From the NCBI RefSeq assembly GCF_028826155.1, contig NZ_JAQGPN010000001.1, forward strand, positions 310,001 to 374,000: a stretch of DNA of 64,000 nt. Reading direction: 5' to 3'. The stretch is from Mesorhizobium shangrilense (GTDB lineage: Bacteria > Pseudomonadota > Alphaproteobacteria > Rhizobiales > Rhizobiaceae). The notes below the pieces were generated by a model. That model was not told where the DNA came from. It saw only the letters and a list, made by a program, of their open reading frames with translations, and ran no database searches. The translations under genes and the position numbers were made by a program. Positions 28,576 through 39,427 of the stretch are shown piece by piece. Every line of letters begins with the position of its first letter. Position 1 is the first letter of the stretch.

Positions 28576-28660
28576 ATGTCTCATACCCAAGCGCCGATGG
28601 CGCAGCATCGATTGCAGCGGATCCCGCGAGATCCTCTGCGGTTGATGGTTTTCCTGGGTT

Positions 28661-29038
28661 TTAAGCGGGTGGTGCGCGCTGCCGATAAAGCGCAAACGCG
28701 CGAGAAAGCAATCCGGAAACATCCGGAGACGTTCCGATCAGGCCGATGGTGCGGGGCCTGTCGATCCGCGGTACCGAAGGCAGAACAGGGGGGCCATCCG
28801 CCCTTTCGACGATGACAGGTTCGTCCCCGCTTCGCAGGCCTGTGATCGCCGATGCCTTGGGAAGGACCACGTCGACCGAGGGCCGGTGACTTTGGGCCGC
28901 AAGTTCCAAAGCGGCCGGCAACGGCAGCGCCGGCAAAGCATGTGGCGCGAGGAGCGCCAACACCAAAAGGAGCACGGTGGCGCGAAGGCGCGAGAAAGAA
29001 GGCGCGGCGTCTATGTGCGGGCTCAGCTTCACTTCCAT
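28661..29038 (-). CDS. Hypothetical membrane-anchored or exported protein
   Basis: This is a 125-residue frame starting MEVKLSPHIDAAPSFSRLRA with a strongly hydrophobic stretch at ~21-45 (VLLLVLALLAPHALPALPLP), then a proline-rich soluble part (SVDVVLPKASAITGLRSGDE and RIDRPRTIGLIGTSPDVSGL). GGGGAG lies 9 nt before ATG 29038. I do not recognise the family. It lies downstream of kdpE on the same strand, separated by 231 nt. It could be a signal peptide plus short periplasmic domain. Coding is likely but not certain. Confidence 0.5.
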   Translation of the reverse strand: MEVKLSPHIDAAPSFSRLRATVLLLVLALLAPHALPALPLPAALELAAQSHRPSVDVVLPKASAITGLRSGDEPVIVERADGPPVLPSVPRIDRPRTIGLIGTSPDVSGLLSRAFALYRQRAPPA

Positions 29039-29269
29039 GTGAATAAGCTCCCCGGAGCGACCCGTCCAGGATTTCTGCCGGCAAAACAGAACCAGCCGGC
29101 CGGAGCCGGCGGGAAAGGCAAGCTCGTTACAACCCTTGAATCTCTTCATTCCAGACTGTGGCAGCTTGCCCGGAAGGAAATCGTTCACGGGCGCCAATCT
29201 CCCGCGGATGCCCGGAAACGTGGTGTCTCCCAGGAGAATCTCCTCCCACGGACAATCTCGACAGCGCCT

Positions 29270-29953
29270 TCAGTCCAGAAAGCGATAGCCCACGCCGGGT
29301 TCGTTCAGGATGAAGCGTGGGGCTGCAGGATCATCGCCAAGCTTGCCGCGGAGGCGGCCGATGAAGACCCGCAGATACTGAACGTCGTGCTCGTGCGCGG
29401 GTCCCCAGACATCGTTGAGAAGCTGGCGGTGGGTGACGATCCGACCGGCATTGCGGGCGAGCAGCGCCAGAAGCTCGAACTCCTTGCGCGTGAGCTTCAG
29501 GGCTTCGCCCGCGAGCGTGACTTCGTGGCGCGCGAGATCGATCCGCAACTCGCCCCGGACGATTTCCGGATTGGCGGCCGTGCCGCCGGAACTCGACCGC
29601 AGCAACGCCCGCACGCGCGCCATCATCTCGGCAATGCCGAAAGGTTTTACGACGTAGTCGTTCGCGCCCGAATCGAGGGCTTCAACCTTCTCGGCTTCGG
29701 CCTGCCGGACCGACAGGATCAGGATCGGAACCTGCGACCATTCGCGGATACGGGCGATGACCTGCTTGCCGTCCATGTCCGGCAGGCCGAGATCCAGCAC
29801 CACGAGGTCGGGCTGCGCGGTGGCGGCCAGGGCGATGCCCGCCTTGCCGGAGGCCGCCTCCTCGAGCGAGAACCCGTGCGCCTCGAGCGCCACGCGCAGG
29901 AACTTGCGGATGCCGGGATCGTCCTCGACCAGAAGGATGCGGCCCGTGTTCAC
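29270..29953 (-). CDS. kdpE: Response regulator of the kdp operon
   Basis: This is an OmpR/PhoB-type response regulator of 227 residues. The receiver has the acidic pair in LLVEDDPGIRKFLRVAL, the phospho-acceptor Asp in LVVLDLGLPDMDGKQVI and the Lys in NDYVVKPFGIAEM. The C-terminal winged helix has LTRKEFELLALLARNAGRIV and VQYLRVFIGRLRGKLG. It activates kdpFABC at low K+ or high osmolarity. Its ATG overlaps the kdpD stop by 4 nt, so the pair is coupled. It is the last gene of the seven-gene array. Confidence 0.94.
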   Translation of the reverse strand: MNTGRILLVEDDPGIRKFLRVALEAHGFSLEEAASGKAGIALAATAQPDLVVLDLGLPDMDGKQVIARIREWSQVPILILSVRQAEAEKVEALDSGANDYVVKPFGIAEMMARVRALLRSSSGGTAANPEIVRGELRIDLARHEVTLAGEALKLTRKEFELLALLARNAGRIVTHRQLLNDVWGPAHEHDVQYLRVFIGRLRGKLGDDPAAPRFILNEPGVGYRFLD

Positions 29954-32646
29954 GCGGGACCCCCATGACCCGACGAGCCCATGGGCAGGGTCAGGACGAT
30001 GCGCGTGCCTCGCCCCCCGGCGGTCGCGGCCTCGGCGCGGATCGACCCGCCATGGGCGTCGACGATACCCTTGGCGATGGCGAGCCCCAGCCCCGTGCCG
30101 CCGGGCAGGCCGTCGCCCGCATGCACGCGGAAGAACATGTCGAAAACGTGGGGGCGGTCGGCTTCCGCGATGCCGGGCCCCTGGTCGGAGATGGCCAGTG
30201 CGACGACGCCGTCATGTGGCGCAGCCGAGATCGTCACTTCCGATCCGGGCGGCGCGTATTTCGCGGCGTTGTCGAGGATGTTCGTCGCCACCTGCTCCAG
30301 AAGCACCGCATCGCCCATTACCTCCGGCAACGACGACGGAAGGTCGCGCACCACGCGATGGCGGGCAAGATCCCGCTCCAGCCGCCGGATCGCCCGTCCC
30401 ACCACTTCCCGCAGGTCGACCGGCTCGCGCGCCACCTTCAGCGCACCGTAGCCCAGTCGTGTCATATCGAGTAGATTCTGGACATAACGATTGAGGCGTT
30501 CGCCTTCGTCGCGAATCGTTTCGGCCATCGCCTTGCGTCCGCTTCCGCCAAGCGCCCCGTCGGACTCGACCAGCGCCGTGGCAGCGCCGATGATCGAGAC
30601 GAGCGGGGTCCGCAGGTCGTGGCTGACGGAGGACAGCAACGCCGCGCGAAGGCTCTCGGTTTCCGCCAGCAGGCGCGACTGCTCCATGTCGGCGGCAAGC
30701 TTGGTGCGCTCGATGGCGATGCCGACCTGGTCGACGAGGGAGTCCAGCAGCCGTCGTTCCTCGGTCGTGATGTATTCGCGCGCGCCGAACTGGACCGCCA
30801 GCAGCCCGTGGACCTTTTCGGCGCTTTTCATCGGCATGAACAGCCAGGTGGCCGAGGGCAGCGTCGCCGACGACCAGCCGGCCGGCTCCGCCTTCTCCCA
30901 GGCCCATGCGGCTGCGCCCCAATCCCTTGCCTGCAACTGGTCCTCCGGAGGCATGCCGCCGACAATGGCGAGCTTGCCCGATCGGTCGGGCATCAGGATC
31001 ATGGAGGAGCATTGCATGGTCGAGGCGACATGGGTGACCGCCGCCCAGACGACGTCGTCGAGCGAGGCGACGCTCGCCACCCTTCGGGAAAAGTCGAAGA
31101 GCTTCGCGGTCCGCTTGGCGATGGCGCGCTGGGCGCGGGCCTGGTTGCGAAGCCGGGCCGCGAGATTCCCGGTGACGATCGCCACCAGAAGAAACAGGAC
31201 CAGCGTCATCACCACCTTCTCGTGGGCGATCTCGAAGGTGTAGTAGGGCTCGACGAGAAAGAAATCATAGCCGAGGAAGGCGAGCACGCTGGCATAGATC
31301 GAGGGCCAGAGGCCGAAGCGGCTGGCGACGGCCAGCACGCCGACGAGAAAGAACAGCGACAGGCTCTCGACCGGGAACAGGCCGCTGACCAGCGTGGCCG
31401 CCGCGCCGGAGGCAATGATGGTTGCGGTCGCCCACAGGTAGGCCTTCGGGTCGCGCTCGAGCGCAGGCCGCGCCGCGCCGATGACGGACTTGCGGGCCTC
31501 CACCGGGTCGGCGGAGACAATCGTGACCTCGAAATCCTGCGCCTTGCGGATGATCTCCTCGGCGACAGTCTCGCGCGTGAACCAGGCGGAGAAGAGCCGG
31601 GGCCGCGGTCGCCCGATGACGATGCGCGAGACGTTGCGGCTTTGCGCGAAGGAGAGGATCTCGTCGGCGACGTGGCTTTCCGCGTTGATGGTCGCGATCT
31701 CGGCGCCGAGCGTCTCTGCCAGACGCAGGGTTTCGGCGATGGAATCCTTGGCCGCGTCCGGAAGGTGCTCGGACTGGGGCGTCGCGACGCTGGCCGCGAT
31801 CCAGTCCGTCCGCGACCTCTCGGCCATCCGTTTGGCGGCGCGGACCAGCGCCTTGGAGACGGGGGCTTCGTTCACGCAGACGAGCACCCGATCCTGTGTC
31901 GGCCAGGGCCCGGCGATGGCGTGGCTCTTCATATGCGCGGTCATCTGGGCATCGACGCGGTCGGCGGCGACCCGCATGGCGAGTTCGCGCAGCGCGGTCA
32001 GGTTGCCCTTGGAGAAGAAGTTCTGGATCGCGCGGGCGATCTGGTCGTGGATGCAGACCTTGCCCTGGCGCAGCCGTTCGATCAGTTCCTCGGGCGGCAG
32101 GTCGATCAGCTCGATCTCGTCGGCCAGTTCCAGCACCTTGTCGGGAACGGTCTCGCGAACCTTCAGCCGGGCGATCCGGGCAACCACGTCGTTGAGACTT
32201 TCCAGGTGCTGGATGTTGAGCGTCGAGTAGACGTCGATGCCCGCATCCAGCAGCTCCTCGACATCCTGCCAGCGCTTGGCATGGCGGCTGCCGGGCACAT
32301 TGGTGTGCGCGAGCTCGTCGACCAGCGCCAGCCGCGGCCGCCGCGCGAGCAGCCCGTCGAGATCCATCTCGGCAAGGATCCGGCCGCCATAGGGGACCTG
32401 CGCGCGCGGCAACAGCTCGAGCCCGGGGGTCAGTCGCTCCGTCTCGGCGCGGCCATGCGTTTCGACCACACCGACCACCACGTCGACGCCATCGGCGCGG
32501 CGTCGCTGCGCGGCCTCCAGCATGGCGTAGGTCTTGCCGACGCCGGGGGCGGCGCCGAGAAAGATCTTCAGCCGCCCGCGTCCCTCCTTCGCCGCTTCCG
32601 CGAGCAGGGCCTCGGGTTCCGGGCGGCTTTCCTTCTCCATCGTCAC
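29950..32646 (-). CDS. kdpD: K+-sensing histidine kinase
   Basis: This is a KdpD sensor kinase of 898 residues. The N-terminal KdpD domain has the Walker-like [19 protein letters not shown] at ~31-49 and [20 protein letters not shown], followed by a USP-like domain (~250-370), four membrane helices (~400-500), a GAF domain, the phospho-acceptor His676 in [15 protein letters not shown] and the ATPase motifs [14 protein letters not shown] and [14 protein letters not shown]. It senses K+ limitation and turgor and phosphorylates KdpE. Its start overlaps the kdpC stop by 4 nt and its end overlaps kdpE by 4 nt. Confidence 0.94.
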   Translation of the reverse strand: MTMEKESRPEPEALLAEAAKEGRGRLKIFLGAAPGVGKTYAMLEAAQRRRADGVDVVVGVVETHGRAETERLTPGLELLPRAQVPYGGRILAEMDLDGLLARRPRLALVDELAHTNVPGSRHAKRWQDVEELLDAGIDVYSTLNIQHLESLNDVVARIARLKVRETVPDKVLELADEIELIDLPPEELIERLRQGKVCIHDQIARAIQNFFSKGNLTALRELAMRVAADRVDAQMTAHMKSHAIAGPWPTQDRVLVCVNEAPVSKALVRAAKRMAERSRTDWIAASVATPQSEHLPDAAKDSIAETLRLAETLGAEIATINAESHVADEILSFAQSRNVSRIVIGRPRPRLFSAWFTRETVAEEIIRKAQDFEVTIVSADPVEARKSVIGAARPALERDPKAYLWATATIIASGAAATLVSGLFPVESLSLFFLVGVLAVASRFGLWPSIYASVLAFLGYDFFLVEPYYTFEIAHEKVVMTLVLFLLVAIVTGNLAARLRNQARAQRAIAKRTAKLFDFSRRVASVASLDDVVWAAVTHVASTMQCSSMILMPDRSGKLAIVGGMPPEDQLQARDWGAAAWAWEKAEPAGWSSATLPSATWLFMPMKSAEKVHGLLAVQFGAREYITTEERRLLDSLVDQVGIAIERTKLAADMEQSRLLAETESLRAALLSSVSHDLRTPLVSIIGAATALVESDGALGGSGRKAMAETIRDEGERLNRYVQNLLDMTRLGYGALKVAREPVDLREVVGRAIRRLERDLARHRVVRDLPSSLPEVMGDAVLLEQVATNILDNAAKYAPPGSEVTISAAPHDGVVALAISDQGPGIAEADRPHVFDMFFRVHAGDGLPGGTGLGLAIAKGIVDAHGGSIRAEAATAGGRGTRIVLTLPMGSSGHGGPA

Positions 32647-33230
32647 TCCGTTGACGGTCGGGCCGGGAAGCGCTCGTCGAGAGCGAGGTTGAGCAGGAGC
32701 ACGTTGACGCGCGGCTGGCCGAGGACGCCCAGCGTAGGCTTCTCGACCTGTCCTGCGACCAGGTCGCGGACCGCTCCCCCATCGACGCCGCGGGCGTTGC
32801 CCACGCGCGCGGCCTGGAAGTAGGCCGCTTCCGGCGAGATATGCGAATCGAGGCCGCTGCCTGACGCGGTGACGAGGTCCACGGGAACCCGGCCGCCGCC
32901 GTTCTCGGCGCTGATGCGCCGTGCGTCGGCGGCGACCCGTTCGATCAGCGCCTTCGATGTGGGGCCAAGATTGCTGCCGCCGGTAGACGCGGCATCGTAC
33001 CCGTCGCTGCCTGCCGCCGAAGGCCGCCCGTGGAAATAGGCATCCCCGGCGAAGGCCTGGCCGATCAGTTCGGAACCGACGATGCGGCCGTCGCGCTCGA
33101 TCAGGCTGCCGTTGGCCTGAGCCGGAAACAGGACCTGCGCCGCGCCTGTCATCGCGAACGGATAGGCCACGCCCGTCAGCGCGGTGAACAGGACGAGCAT
33201 GATGATGGCCGGTCTCAACTCGGAAATCAT
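32643..33230 (-). CDS. kdpC: KdpC subunit of K+-transporting ATPase
   Basis: This is KdpC, 195 residues, the single-span subunit that stabilises the KdpFABC pump. The N-terminal helix lies at ~10-30 ([20 protein letters not shown]). [59 protein letters not shown] and [19 protein letters not shown] are standard. It lies 9 nt after kdpB and overlaps kdpD by 4 nt. Confidence 0.94.
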   Translation of the reverse strand: MISELRPAIIMLVLFTALTGVAYPFAMTGAAQVLFPAQANGSLIERDGRIVGSELIGQAFAGDAYFHGRPSAAGSDGYDAASTGGSNLGPTSKALIERVAADARRISAENGGGRVPVDLVTASGSGLDSHISPEAAYFQAARVGNARGVDGGAVRDLVAGQVEKPTLGVLGQPRVNVLLLNLALDERFPARPSTE

Positions 33231-33239
33231 GGTGTCACC

Positions 33240-35276
33240 TCATACGATGCCGGCGGCGTTGACAATCAGGTCGATCGCCTTGATGCCGACAAATGGAACG
33301 ATCAGGCCGCCAAGGCCGTAGACGAGCAGGTTGCGGCGCAGCAGGCTCGCCGCCGTCGCCGGCCGGTACTTCACGCCGCGCAGCGCCAGCGGGATCAGCG
33401 CGATGATGATCAGCGCATTGAAGATGACCGCCGAGAGGATGGCGCTGCCGGGGCTGCCCAGCCGCATGACGTTGAGCGCATCGAGCGCCGGATAGGCGGT
33501 GACGAACAGCGCCGGCAGGATGGCGAAATACTTCGCGACGTCGTTGGCGACCGAAAACGTGGTCAGCGAGCCCCGGCTGATCAGCAGCTGCTTGCCCACC
33601 AGCACGATTTCGATGAGCTTCGTGGGATCGGAATCGAGATCGATCAGGTTGCCCGCTTCCTTTGCCGCGGGCGTGCCCGTGTTCATGGCGACCCCGACAT
33701 CGGCCTGGGCCAGCGCCGGCGCGTCGTTCGAACCGTCGCCGCACATGGCGACCAGCTTGCCCTCGGCCTGTTCCTTGCGGATCAGGTCCAGCTTGCGCTC
33801 GGGCGTGGCCTCGGCAAGGAAGTCGTCGACCCCGGCTTCCGCCGCGATCGCGGCCGCCGTCAGCGGGTTGTCGCCGGTGATCATCACCGTGCGGATGCCC
33901 ATGTGGCGCAGTTCGGCGAAACGCTCGCGGATGCCGGGCTTGACGATGTCCTTCAGGTGGACGACGCCCAGCACCCGCTTGTCCTGCGCGACCAGCAGCG
34001 GGGTGCCGCCCGATCTGGCGATGCCTTCCACCAGCGCCTGCAGTTCCGGCGTCGCCGTCGTGCCGCACCAGGCCAGGATCGCGTCGGAGGCGCCCTTTCG
34101 CAATCGCGTACCGTCTCTCAAATCCGCTCCGGAGATGCGAGTGCTGGCCGAGAAGGGGATGGCATCGGTCACCTGATCCGTTCCGTCCAACGCCCGGCCC
34201 AGCTTCTTGCGCGCGAAATCGACGATCGAGCGGCCTTCGGGCGTCTCGTCGGCGAGCGAGGCCAGCAGTGCGGCCTCCGCCATCTCCCTTTGCGAGACCC
34301 CGGGCACCGTCTCGAAGGCATCCGCCATCCGCGCGCCGAAGGTGATGGTGCCGGTCTTGTCGAGGAGCAGCACGTCGACGTCGCCGGCTGCCTCGACGGC
34401 GCGGCCCGACCTGGCGATGACGTTCGCCTTCACCAGCCGGTCCATGCCGGCAATGCCGATGGCCGACAGCAGGCCCCCGATGGTGGTCGGGATCAGCGTC
34501 ACCAGGAGCGCGATCAGGAACACGACGGGGATCAGCGCGCCCGAATAGATCGTGAAGGGCTCCAGCGTCACGACCACGATCAGGAAGATGATCGTCATGC
34601 CTGCGAGAAGGATGTTGAGGGCGATCTCGTTCGGCGTCTTGTGGCGCTCGGCGCCCTCCACCAAGGCGATCATCCGATCGAGAAAGCTCTCGCCGGGCCG
34701 GGACGTGATCCTCACCTTGATCCAGTCGGACACGACGCGCGTTCCGCCCGTCACTGCCGAGCGATCGCCGCCTGCCTCGCGAATCACCGGGGCGGATTCG
34801 CCGGTGATCGCGCTCTCGTCGACCGAGGCGATGCCTTCCACGATCTCGCCGTCGGCAGGGACGATGTCGTCGGCCTCGACAAGTACCAGATCGCCGGGCC
34901 TCAGCGAACGGCTGGAGACCATTTCATGCGTTGCCGCATCAAGCGCCGCCAGCTTGCGCGCCGGGGTCTCGGACTGGGTGGCGCGCAGCGTGTCGGCGCG
35001 GGCCTTGCCGCGGCCCTCCGCCATGGCTTCCGCGAAGTTGGCGAAATAGACGGTGAACCAGAGCCAGGCGGCAACCTGGCCGACCACAGCGACGTTCTCG
35101 CCGCCGGTGAAGAAGTCACGCACGAAAAGCAGCGTGGAGAGTGCGGCGACGACCTCGGTCACGAACATGACGGGGTTCTTCGCCATGACGCGCGGCGCGA
35201 GTTTTTGAAACGCAGCCCTGAGAGCCGGGCCTGTGACGCGCCGGTCGAAGAGCGAGATGTCTTGCTTCTTGCGCAT
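33240..35276 (-). CDS. kdpB: KdpB P-type ATPase subunit
   Basis: This is the catalytic P-type ATPase subunit, 678 residues. The phosphorylated Asp306 lies in [16 protein letters not shown] at 158-161 ends in the serine that is the inhibitory phosphorylation site in the E. coli enzyme. [20 protein letters not shown] is the hinge motif. Seven membrane helices are expected. The frame stays open into the upstream kdpA region, but ATG 35276 ([16 protein letters not shown]) matches the family and has AGGAA 5 nt upstream. It is 8 nt after kdpA. Confidence 0.95.
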   Translation of the reverse strand: MRKKQDISLFDRRVTGPALRAAFQKLAPRVMAKNPVMFVTEVVAALSTLLFVRDFFTGGENVAVVGQVAAWLWFTVYFANFAEAMAEGRGKARADTLRATQSETPARKLAALDAATHEMVSSRSLRPGDLVLVEADDIVPADGEIVEGIASVDESAITGESAPVIREAGGDRSAVTGGTRVVSDWIKVRITSRPGESFLDRMIALVEGAERHKTPNEIALNILLAGMTIIFLIVVVTLEPFTIYSGALIPVVFLIALLVTLIPTTIGGLLSAIGIAGMDRLVKANVIARSGRAVEAAGDVDVLLLDKTGTITFGARMADAFETVPGVSQREMAEAALLASLADETPEGRSIVDFARKKLGRALDGTDQVTDAIPFSASTRISGADLRDGTRLRKGASDAILAWCGTTATPELQALVEGIARSGGTPLLVAQDKRVLGVVHLKDIVKPGIRERFAELRHMGIRTVMITGDNPLTAAAIAAEAGVDDFLAEATPERKLDLIRKEQAEGKLVAMCGDGSNDAPALAQADVGVAMNTGTPAAKEAGNLIDLDSDPTKLIEIVLVGKQLLISRGSLTTFSVANDVAKYFAILPALFVTAYPALDALNVMRLGSPGSAILSAVIFNALIIIALIPLALRGVKYRPATAASLLRRNLLVYGLGGLIVPFVGIKAIDLIVNAAGIV

Positions 35277-35284
35277 GGAGTTCC

Positions 35285-36991
35285 TCAGAACGTCTGGCCG
35301 GCGAGCATCGAGACGTGCTCGGCGACCGGGCCCAGCGCCAGCGCCGGGAAGAAGGTGAGCCCGCTGAGGATCACGATCACGGCGACGAGCAGGGTGACGA
35401 AGAGCGGGCCGTGGGTGGGGAACGTGCCGCTCGATGCAGGCGCGGACTTCTTCGCCGCGAGCGAGCCCGCAACCGCCAGCATCGGGACAAGGTAGACGAA
35501 GCGGCCCAGAAGCATCGCGATGCCCTGCATGGTGTTGTGATAGGGCACGTTGGCGCCGAAGCCCGCGAATGCCGAGCCGTTGTTCCCGGTGGCGGACGAA
35601 TAGGCGTAGAGGATCTCCGACAGACCGTGCGGACCCGTCTCCTGCAGCGAGGAGAGCGACACCGGCAGCACGGCGGCGAGCGCGCCGAGCCCCAGCACGC
35701 CCAGCGGCATCACCAGGAAGGCGATCACGGACAGCTTGACCTCCCGCGCCTCGATCTTCTTGCCCAGGTATTCCGGCGTGCGGCCGACCATGAGCCCCGC
35801 CAGGAAGACCGTCAGCACCACGAAAGACAGCATGCCGTAGAAGCCGGAGCCGACGCCGCCGAACACCACCTCGCCGACCTGCATCAAGAGCATCGGGGCG
35901 AGCGCGCCGAGCGGCATGAAGGAATCGTGCATGGCGTTGACGGAGCCGTTCGATGCGGCCGTCGTCACGGTCGCCCACAGCGTCGAATTCCCGACGCCGA
36001 AGCGAACCTCCTTGCCCTCCATGTTCCCGGCGGTCTGCTCGACGGGAAGCGAAGCGAAGGCCGGATTGCCGGGAACCTCGGACCCGTAGGTCAGCGCCAG
36101 CGCGCCGAGGAACAGGACCCCCATCGCCGCGAAGATGGCGACGCCCTGGCGCATGTGGCGCACCATCCTGCCGAACATGAAGCAGAAGGCCGCCGGGATG
36201 AGCAGGATGGAGACCATCTCGGCAAGGTTGGCGAGCGGCGTCGGGTTTTCGTAGGGAGCCGCCGAGTTGGCGTTGAAGAAGCCGCCGCCGTTGGTGCCCA
36301 ACTGCTTGATGGCGATCTGCGAGGCCGCCGGACCCTGGGCGATCGTCTGCTGTGCGCCCTCGATCGTGGTCGCCGGCACATAGGCCATCAGGTTCTGCGG
36401 CACGCCCTGCCAGACGAGGAAGAGGGTCAGCACGATCGACAGCGGCAACAGCACGTAGAGGACCGAACGGGTCAGATCGACCCAGAAATTGCCGAGCAGC
36501 TTCTGCTCGCGGGCGATGAAGCCGCGGATGATGGCCGCGCAGACCGCCATGCCGACGCCGGCCGAGACGAAGTTCTGCACCGTCAGTCCCGCCATCTGGC
36601 TCAGATACGACAGCGTCGTCTCGCCGCCATAGGCCTGCCAGTTGGTGTTGGTCGTGAACGAGACCGCGGTGTTGAACGCCAGGTCCGGCGACAGCGGCCC
36701 AAAACCTTCCGGATTGAGCGGCAGCAGGTGCTGCAGGCGCAGCATCGCGTAGAGCAGCGCCCATGAGACGAGACTGAAGGCAAGCGCGCAGAGCGCGTAG
36801 CGCGTCCAGTGCTGGCCCTGGTCGGCCTTGACGCCGGCGAGCGCATAGAAGCCGCGTTCGACGGGCGACAGGACGGGCGAGAGCCATGTCCGCCCACCTT
36901 CGTAGAGGCGGGCAAGATAGAGACCGAGCGGCCAGGCCAGCGCCGCGACGAGCGCCGCATAGAGGATGAACTGAAGAATGTCGGGCGCCAT
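35285..36991 (-). CDS. kdpA: KdpA K+ channel-like subunit
   Basis: This is the K+-translocating subunit, 568 residues, with ten expected membrane helices and four selectivity-filter loops. [59 protein letters not shown] and [20 protein letters not shown] are all present and intact. It forms the KdpFABC pump in the inner membrane. ATG 36991 is preferred over an in-frame one at 37012 because the [12 protein letters not shown] start fits the first helix. It follows kdpF by 21 nt. Confidence 0.95.
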   Translation of the reverse strand: MAPDILQFILYAALVAALAWPLGLYLARLYEGGRTWLSPVLSPVERGFYALAGVKADQGQHWTRYALCALAFSLVSWALLYAMLRLQHLLPLNPEGFGPLSPDLAFNTAVSFTTNTNWQAYGGETTLSYLSQMAGLTVQNFVSAGVGMAVCAAIIRGFIAREQKLLGNFWVDLTRSVLYVLLPLSIVLTLFLVWQGVPQNLMAYVPATTIEGAQQTIAQGPAASQIAIKQLGTNGGGFFNANSAAPYENPTPLANLAEMVSILLIPAAFCFMFGRMVRHMRQGVAIFAAMGVLFLGALALTYGSEVPGNPAFASLPVEQTAGNMEGKEVRFGVGNSTLWATVTTAASNGSVNAMHDSFMPLGALAPMLLMQVGEVVFGGVGSGFYGMLSFVVLTVFLAGLMVGRTPEYLGKKIEAREVKLSVIAFLVMPLGVLGLGALAAVLPVSLSSLQETGPHGLSEILYAYSSATGNNGSAFAGFGANVPYHNTMQGIAMLLGRFVYLVPMLAVAGSLAAKKSAPASSGTFPTHGPLFVTLLVAVIVILSGLTFFPALALGPVAEHVSMLAGQTF

Positions 36992-37012
36992 GAGACGTGT
37001 CCTTGCCAGCAA

Positions 37013-37102
37013 TCAGAACCGTTCGGGCCTGGCCAGCGCGTAGGCGAGATAGACGAGAAGGAGAGCGGCGACGGCGCCGCCGAGGAGGAGGTCGAACGTC
37101 AT
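37013..37102 (-). CDS. kdpF: KdpF small subunit
   Basis: This is a 29-residue single-helix protein, [20 protein letters not shown] followed by YALARPERF. Length, the LVYLxYALxRPExF end and position directly before kdpA identify KdpF, which stabilises the Kdp pump. It lies 8 nt after the 27-residue frame described next. Confidence 0.9.
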   Translation of the reverse strand: MTFDLLLGGAVAALLLVYLAYALARPERF

Positions 37103-37110
37103 GACGCGCC

Positions 37111-37194
37111 TCACAGCCGTTCGAGCAGGCGCACGGAGGCCGCAGCGGCAACGAAGAAGCCTGCGGCAAGCGCGATGTAGAGAAGGTCGAGCAT
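37111..37194 (-). CDS. 27-residue membrane microprotein heading the kdp operon
   Basis: This is a short frame [20 protein letters not shown] followed by VRLLERL. It has one hydrophobic helix and an Arg/Glu-Arg end like KdpF, yet is a separate protein. GGGAG lies 6 nt before ATG 37194, which is strong for a frame this short. The stop is 8 nt before kdpF, so it is probably translated from the same mRNA. Similar short frames ending in RxCxRL or RLxERL occur before kdpF in other bacteria, as far as I recall. A role as an extra Kdp subunit or leader peptide is inferred. Confidence 0.72.
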   Translation of the reverse strand: MLDLLYIALAAGFFVAAAASVRLLERL

Positions 37195-37512
37195 GGAACG
37201 CTCCCTGTTTTCGAGAGCCTCATGACTATGCCCGGCCGCAATCAACGCGCGATGTGCAATGCGCCGACTGCCCGTAAACGGTGCGTAAACGCGGGATTTT
37301 CAGGGGGCGCGTGGGGCGGGTCGCTTTCGCTACGGGCGTAGGGGCGCGGGCCGTCGAGACCGCGCAGCGCCTGCATAAGTTGACGCTGATCTCACCCGCT
37401 CCGCGGTGGATCAATTTCGGCCGCTACGTTCACCGCCGAATAGGGCTGTTCATTCCACGTCGTGCTCCCGTGCGCCGGCTTCCCCGGTTCGACGCCTGCC
37501 GCGGATGACCGA
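37195..37512. promoter_or_regulatory. kdp leader and promoter region
   Basis: These 318 nt between the kdp microprotein and a small membrane-protein gene hold no convincing gene. The part near 37273-37290 contains the TTTACG direct repeat described separately. Promoter elements could not be fixed with confidence. Confidence 0.45.
37273..37290 (-). promoter_or_regulatory. Putative KdpE-binding direct repeat
   Basis: On the minus strand GTTTACGCACCGTTTACG holds two TTTACG half-sites with an 11-nt period. E. coli KdpE binds TTTATA/TTTACA half-sites with similar spacing. It lies about 80 nt upstream of the first kdp frame, a suitable place for an activator. Direct evidence of binding is lacking. 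Confidence 0.5.
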
Positions 37513-37713
37513 TCAGGCAATCAGGCCAGCGCCGATGAGGGTCGATCCCCATACAACGAGTGACGGTCCCGTCGGCGTGCCGAAGCAACCGACCAACTTG
37601 ATGTAGTCCATGTTGAAGCAGTGCTGCTCGGGATCTGCGTAACCGTATCTTCGCGCCGTCATGCCATTGAAGAACAGAAACACGCCGGCAATCAGGATGA
37701 GCCATTTCGCCAT
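37513..37713 (-). CDS. Small two-helix membrane protein
   Basis: This is a 66-residue frame: MAKWLILIAGVFLFFNGMTA, RRYGYADPEQHCFNMDYIKL and VGCFGTPTGPSLVVWGSTLI. Two hydrophobic helices flank a loop with two cysteines. GGAGAG lies about 11 nt before ATG 37713. I do not recognise the family. It lies upstream of kdp on the same strand, but the gap of 318 nt and the KdpE-like site argue for separate control. Confidence 0.55.
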   Translation of the reverse strand: MAKWLILIAGVFLFFNGMTARRYGYADPEQHCFNMDYIKLVGCFGTPTGPSLVVWGSTLIGAGLIA

Positions 37714-37881
37714 GTGGATGCGCTCTCTCCAGTCCCTTGGCGGGGGTGACGCAACCTGAACGCGAACGCAAGCGGGTCGCGCTGACCAGCCGCGGACCGA
37801 TGAAACCGTTGGAGATCGGAGGGACCAAGTTGTCGCGCGACGCAGCATGATGGCGCTGCCAAACATCATCCAGCGCTTCAA

Positions 37882-37958
37882 TGGTGATCCCGACAGGAAT
37901 CGAACCTGTGACCTACAGATTAGGAATCTGCCGCTCTATCCTACTGAGCTACGGGACC
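37882..37958 (-). tRNA. tRNA-Arg (CCT)
   Basis: This is a complete 77-nt tRNA with encoded CCA. The acceptor GGTCCCG/CGGGATC, D arm AGCTCAGTAGGATAGAGC, anticodon arm GCAGA-TTCCTAA-TCTGT with anticodon CCT, and T loop GGTTCGATTCC are all present. It reads AGG, a rare codon in this GC-rich DNA. Confidence 0.95.
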
Positions 37959-38074
37959 ACTCGGCGGCACTCATACAGGCTTTGCGCCGCTTCGCCAACC
38001 GTTTGCGCGCACGCGCCGGACAGTTTTCCGGCGCGCGCAGAATCGATCTGCGCCCCCTTTCGGGGGCGCGGGCT

Positions 38075-39238
38075 TCATGCCGCCAGCGCGGTCTCGGTGA
38101 GCTTGATCCAGTAGCTCATCCCGTGCGCGATCGCCTCGTCGTTGAAGTCGTAGGCAGGGTGGTGGAGCGAGGCCGAATCGCCGTTGCCGATGAAGATGAA
38201 GGCGCCGGGCCGCGCCTCGAGCATGTAGGAAAAATCCTCGCCGCCCATGACCGGCGGCATCGCCCGGTGCACGTTGGGCTCGCCGGCCACGACGGCAGCT
38301 ACGTCGCCGGCAAAGACAGCCTGCTCGGCATCGTTGACGGTCACCGGATAGTTGGCGTCGTAGGCGACGGTGATCTCGGTTCCATGCGCGGCTGCGAGCC
38401 CTGCGGAGATCTCCCGCATGCGCCGTTCGGCCAGCGCGGCGACCTCCTTCTTCAGGGTGCGCACCGTGCCGGCGATCTCGGCATGGTCGGGGATGACGTT
38501 GTAGGCGTCGCCGGCGTGGAACTTGGTGACCGTGACCACCAGCGCCTCGACCGGGTCGGCGCTGCGCGACACGATGGTCTGGAGCGCCGCGACGAGCTGG
38601 CTGCCGATCATGATGGGGTCGATCGTGGTGTGCGGCATCGCCGCATGACCGCCCCGCCCCTTGATGCCGATCGTGAACTCCGCGGTCGCGGCCATGATCG
38701 GACCCGGCCTCAGCGCAAACTGGCCAACCGGCAGGCTCGGCATGTTGTGCATGCCGAACACACGCTCGATGCCGAAACGCTCCATCATGCCGTCCTTGAC
38801 CATCTCGTTGCCGCCGCCGCCGCCTTCTTCGGCGGGCTGGAAGATGACGGCGACGCTGCCGGCGAAATTGCGGGTCTCGGCCAGATATTTCGCCGCCCCC
38901 AGAAGCATCGCCGTGTGGCCGTCATGGCCGCAGGCATGCATGACGCCGGGCGTCTGCGACTGATAGGGCTTGCCGGTGACCTCGTGGATCGGCAGGGCGT
39001 CCATGTCGGCGCGCAGGCCGATGGTGCGGCCCTCGCCGTGCCTGCCCTTGATGACCCCGACCACGCCGGTGCGGCCGAGCCCGGTGACGACCTCGTCGAC
39101 GCCGAACTCGCGCAACCTCGCGGTGACGAAGTCAGCGGTCTTGAAGACGTCGAAATTGAGTTCCGGCTGCTGGTGGAGCTGCCGTCGCCACCCGGCCACT
39201 TCGTCCTGCATTTCGGCTGCGCGGTTCAAGATCGGCAT
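38075..39238 (-). CDS. M20-family amidohydrolase (aminoacylase type)
   Basis: This is a 387-residue M20D amidohydrolase. The metal-binding pattern is visible: RADMDALPI, HACGHDGHTAMLLGAAKYL, PAEEGGGGGNEMVKDGMM and the C-terminal PPVMGGEDFSYML. Relatives cleave N-acyl amino acids (hippurate hydrolase, N-acetyl-L,L-DAP deacetylase, IAA-amino acid hydrolases). No signal peptide, so cytoplasmic. ATG 39238 (MPILNRAAEMQDEVAGWRRQ) is preferred over 39307. It is divergent from the carboxypeptidase gene, with a tRNA at its 3' end. Confidence 0.9.
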   Translation of the reverse strand: MPILNRAAEMQDEVAGWRRQLHQQPELNFDVFKTADFVTARLREFGVDEVVTGLGRTGVVGVIKGRHGEGRTIGLRADMDALPIHEVTGKPYQSQTPGVMHACGHDGHTAMLLGAAKYLAETRNFAGSVAVIFQPAEEGGGGGNEMVKDGMMERFGIERVFGMHNMPSLPVGQFALRPGPIMAATAEFTIGIKGRGGHAAMPHTTIDPIMIGSQLVAALQTIVSRSADPVEALVVTVTKFHAGDAYNVIPDHAEIAGTVRTLKKEVAALAERRMREISAGLAAAHGTEITVAYDANYPVTVNDAEQAVFAGDVAAVVAGEPNVHRAMPPVMGGEDFSYMLEARPGAFIFIGNGDSASLHHPAYDFNDEAIAHGMSYWIKLTETALAA

Positions 39239-39427
39239 GCAATGTCTCACGTCTGGTGCGCCCTGCCCAACGAAGGCAGATTTGCGGTTTTGCCTTGGTG
39301 GCGTCACATAGGCTAGATAGCTGGTGACGGGCGCCGGATTGAGGGCTGGCCAACCGGAACATAGACGATGCCGCCATCAAACCTCAAGATGGCGACGACG
39401 CTGGACGACACAAGACCGGATTTTTGC

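Noticed and set aside
33240..37241. A single very long minus-strand frame covering kdpB and kdpA
   Set aside because: Only the last 678 codons match KdpB; the upstream part is kdpA read out of frame. It is a high-GC shadow, not a fusion.
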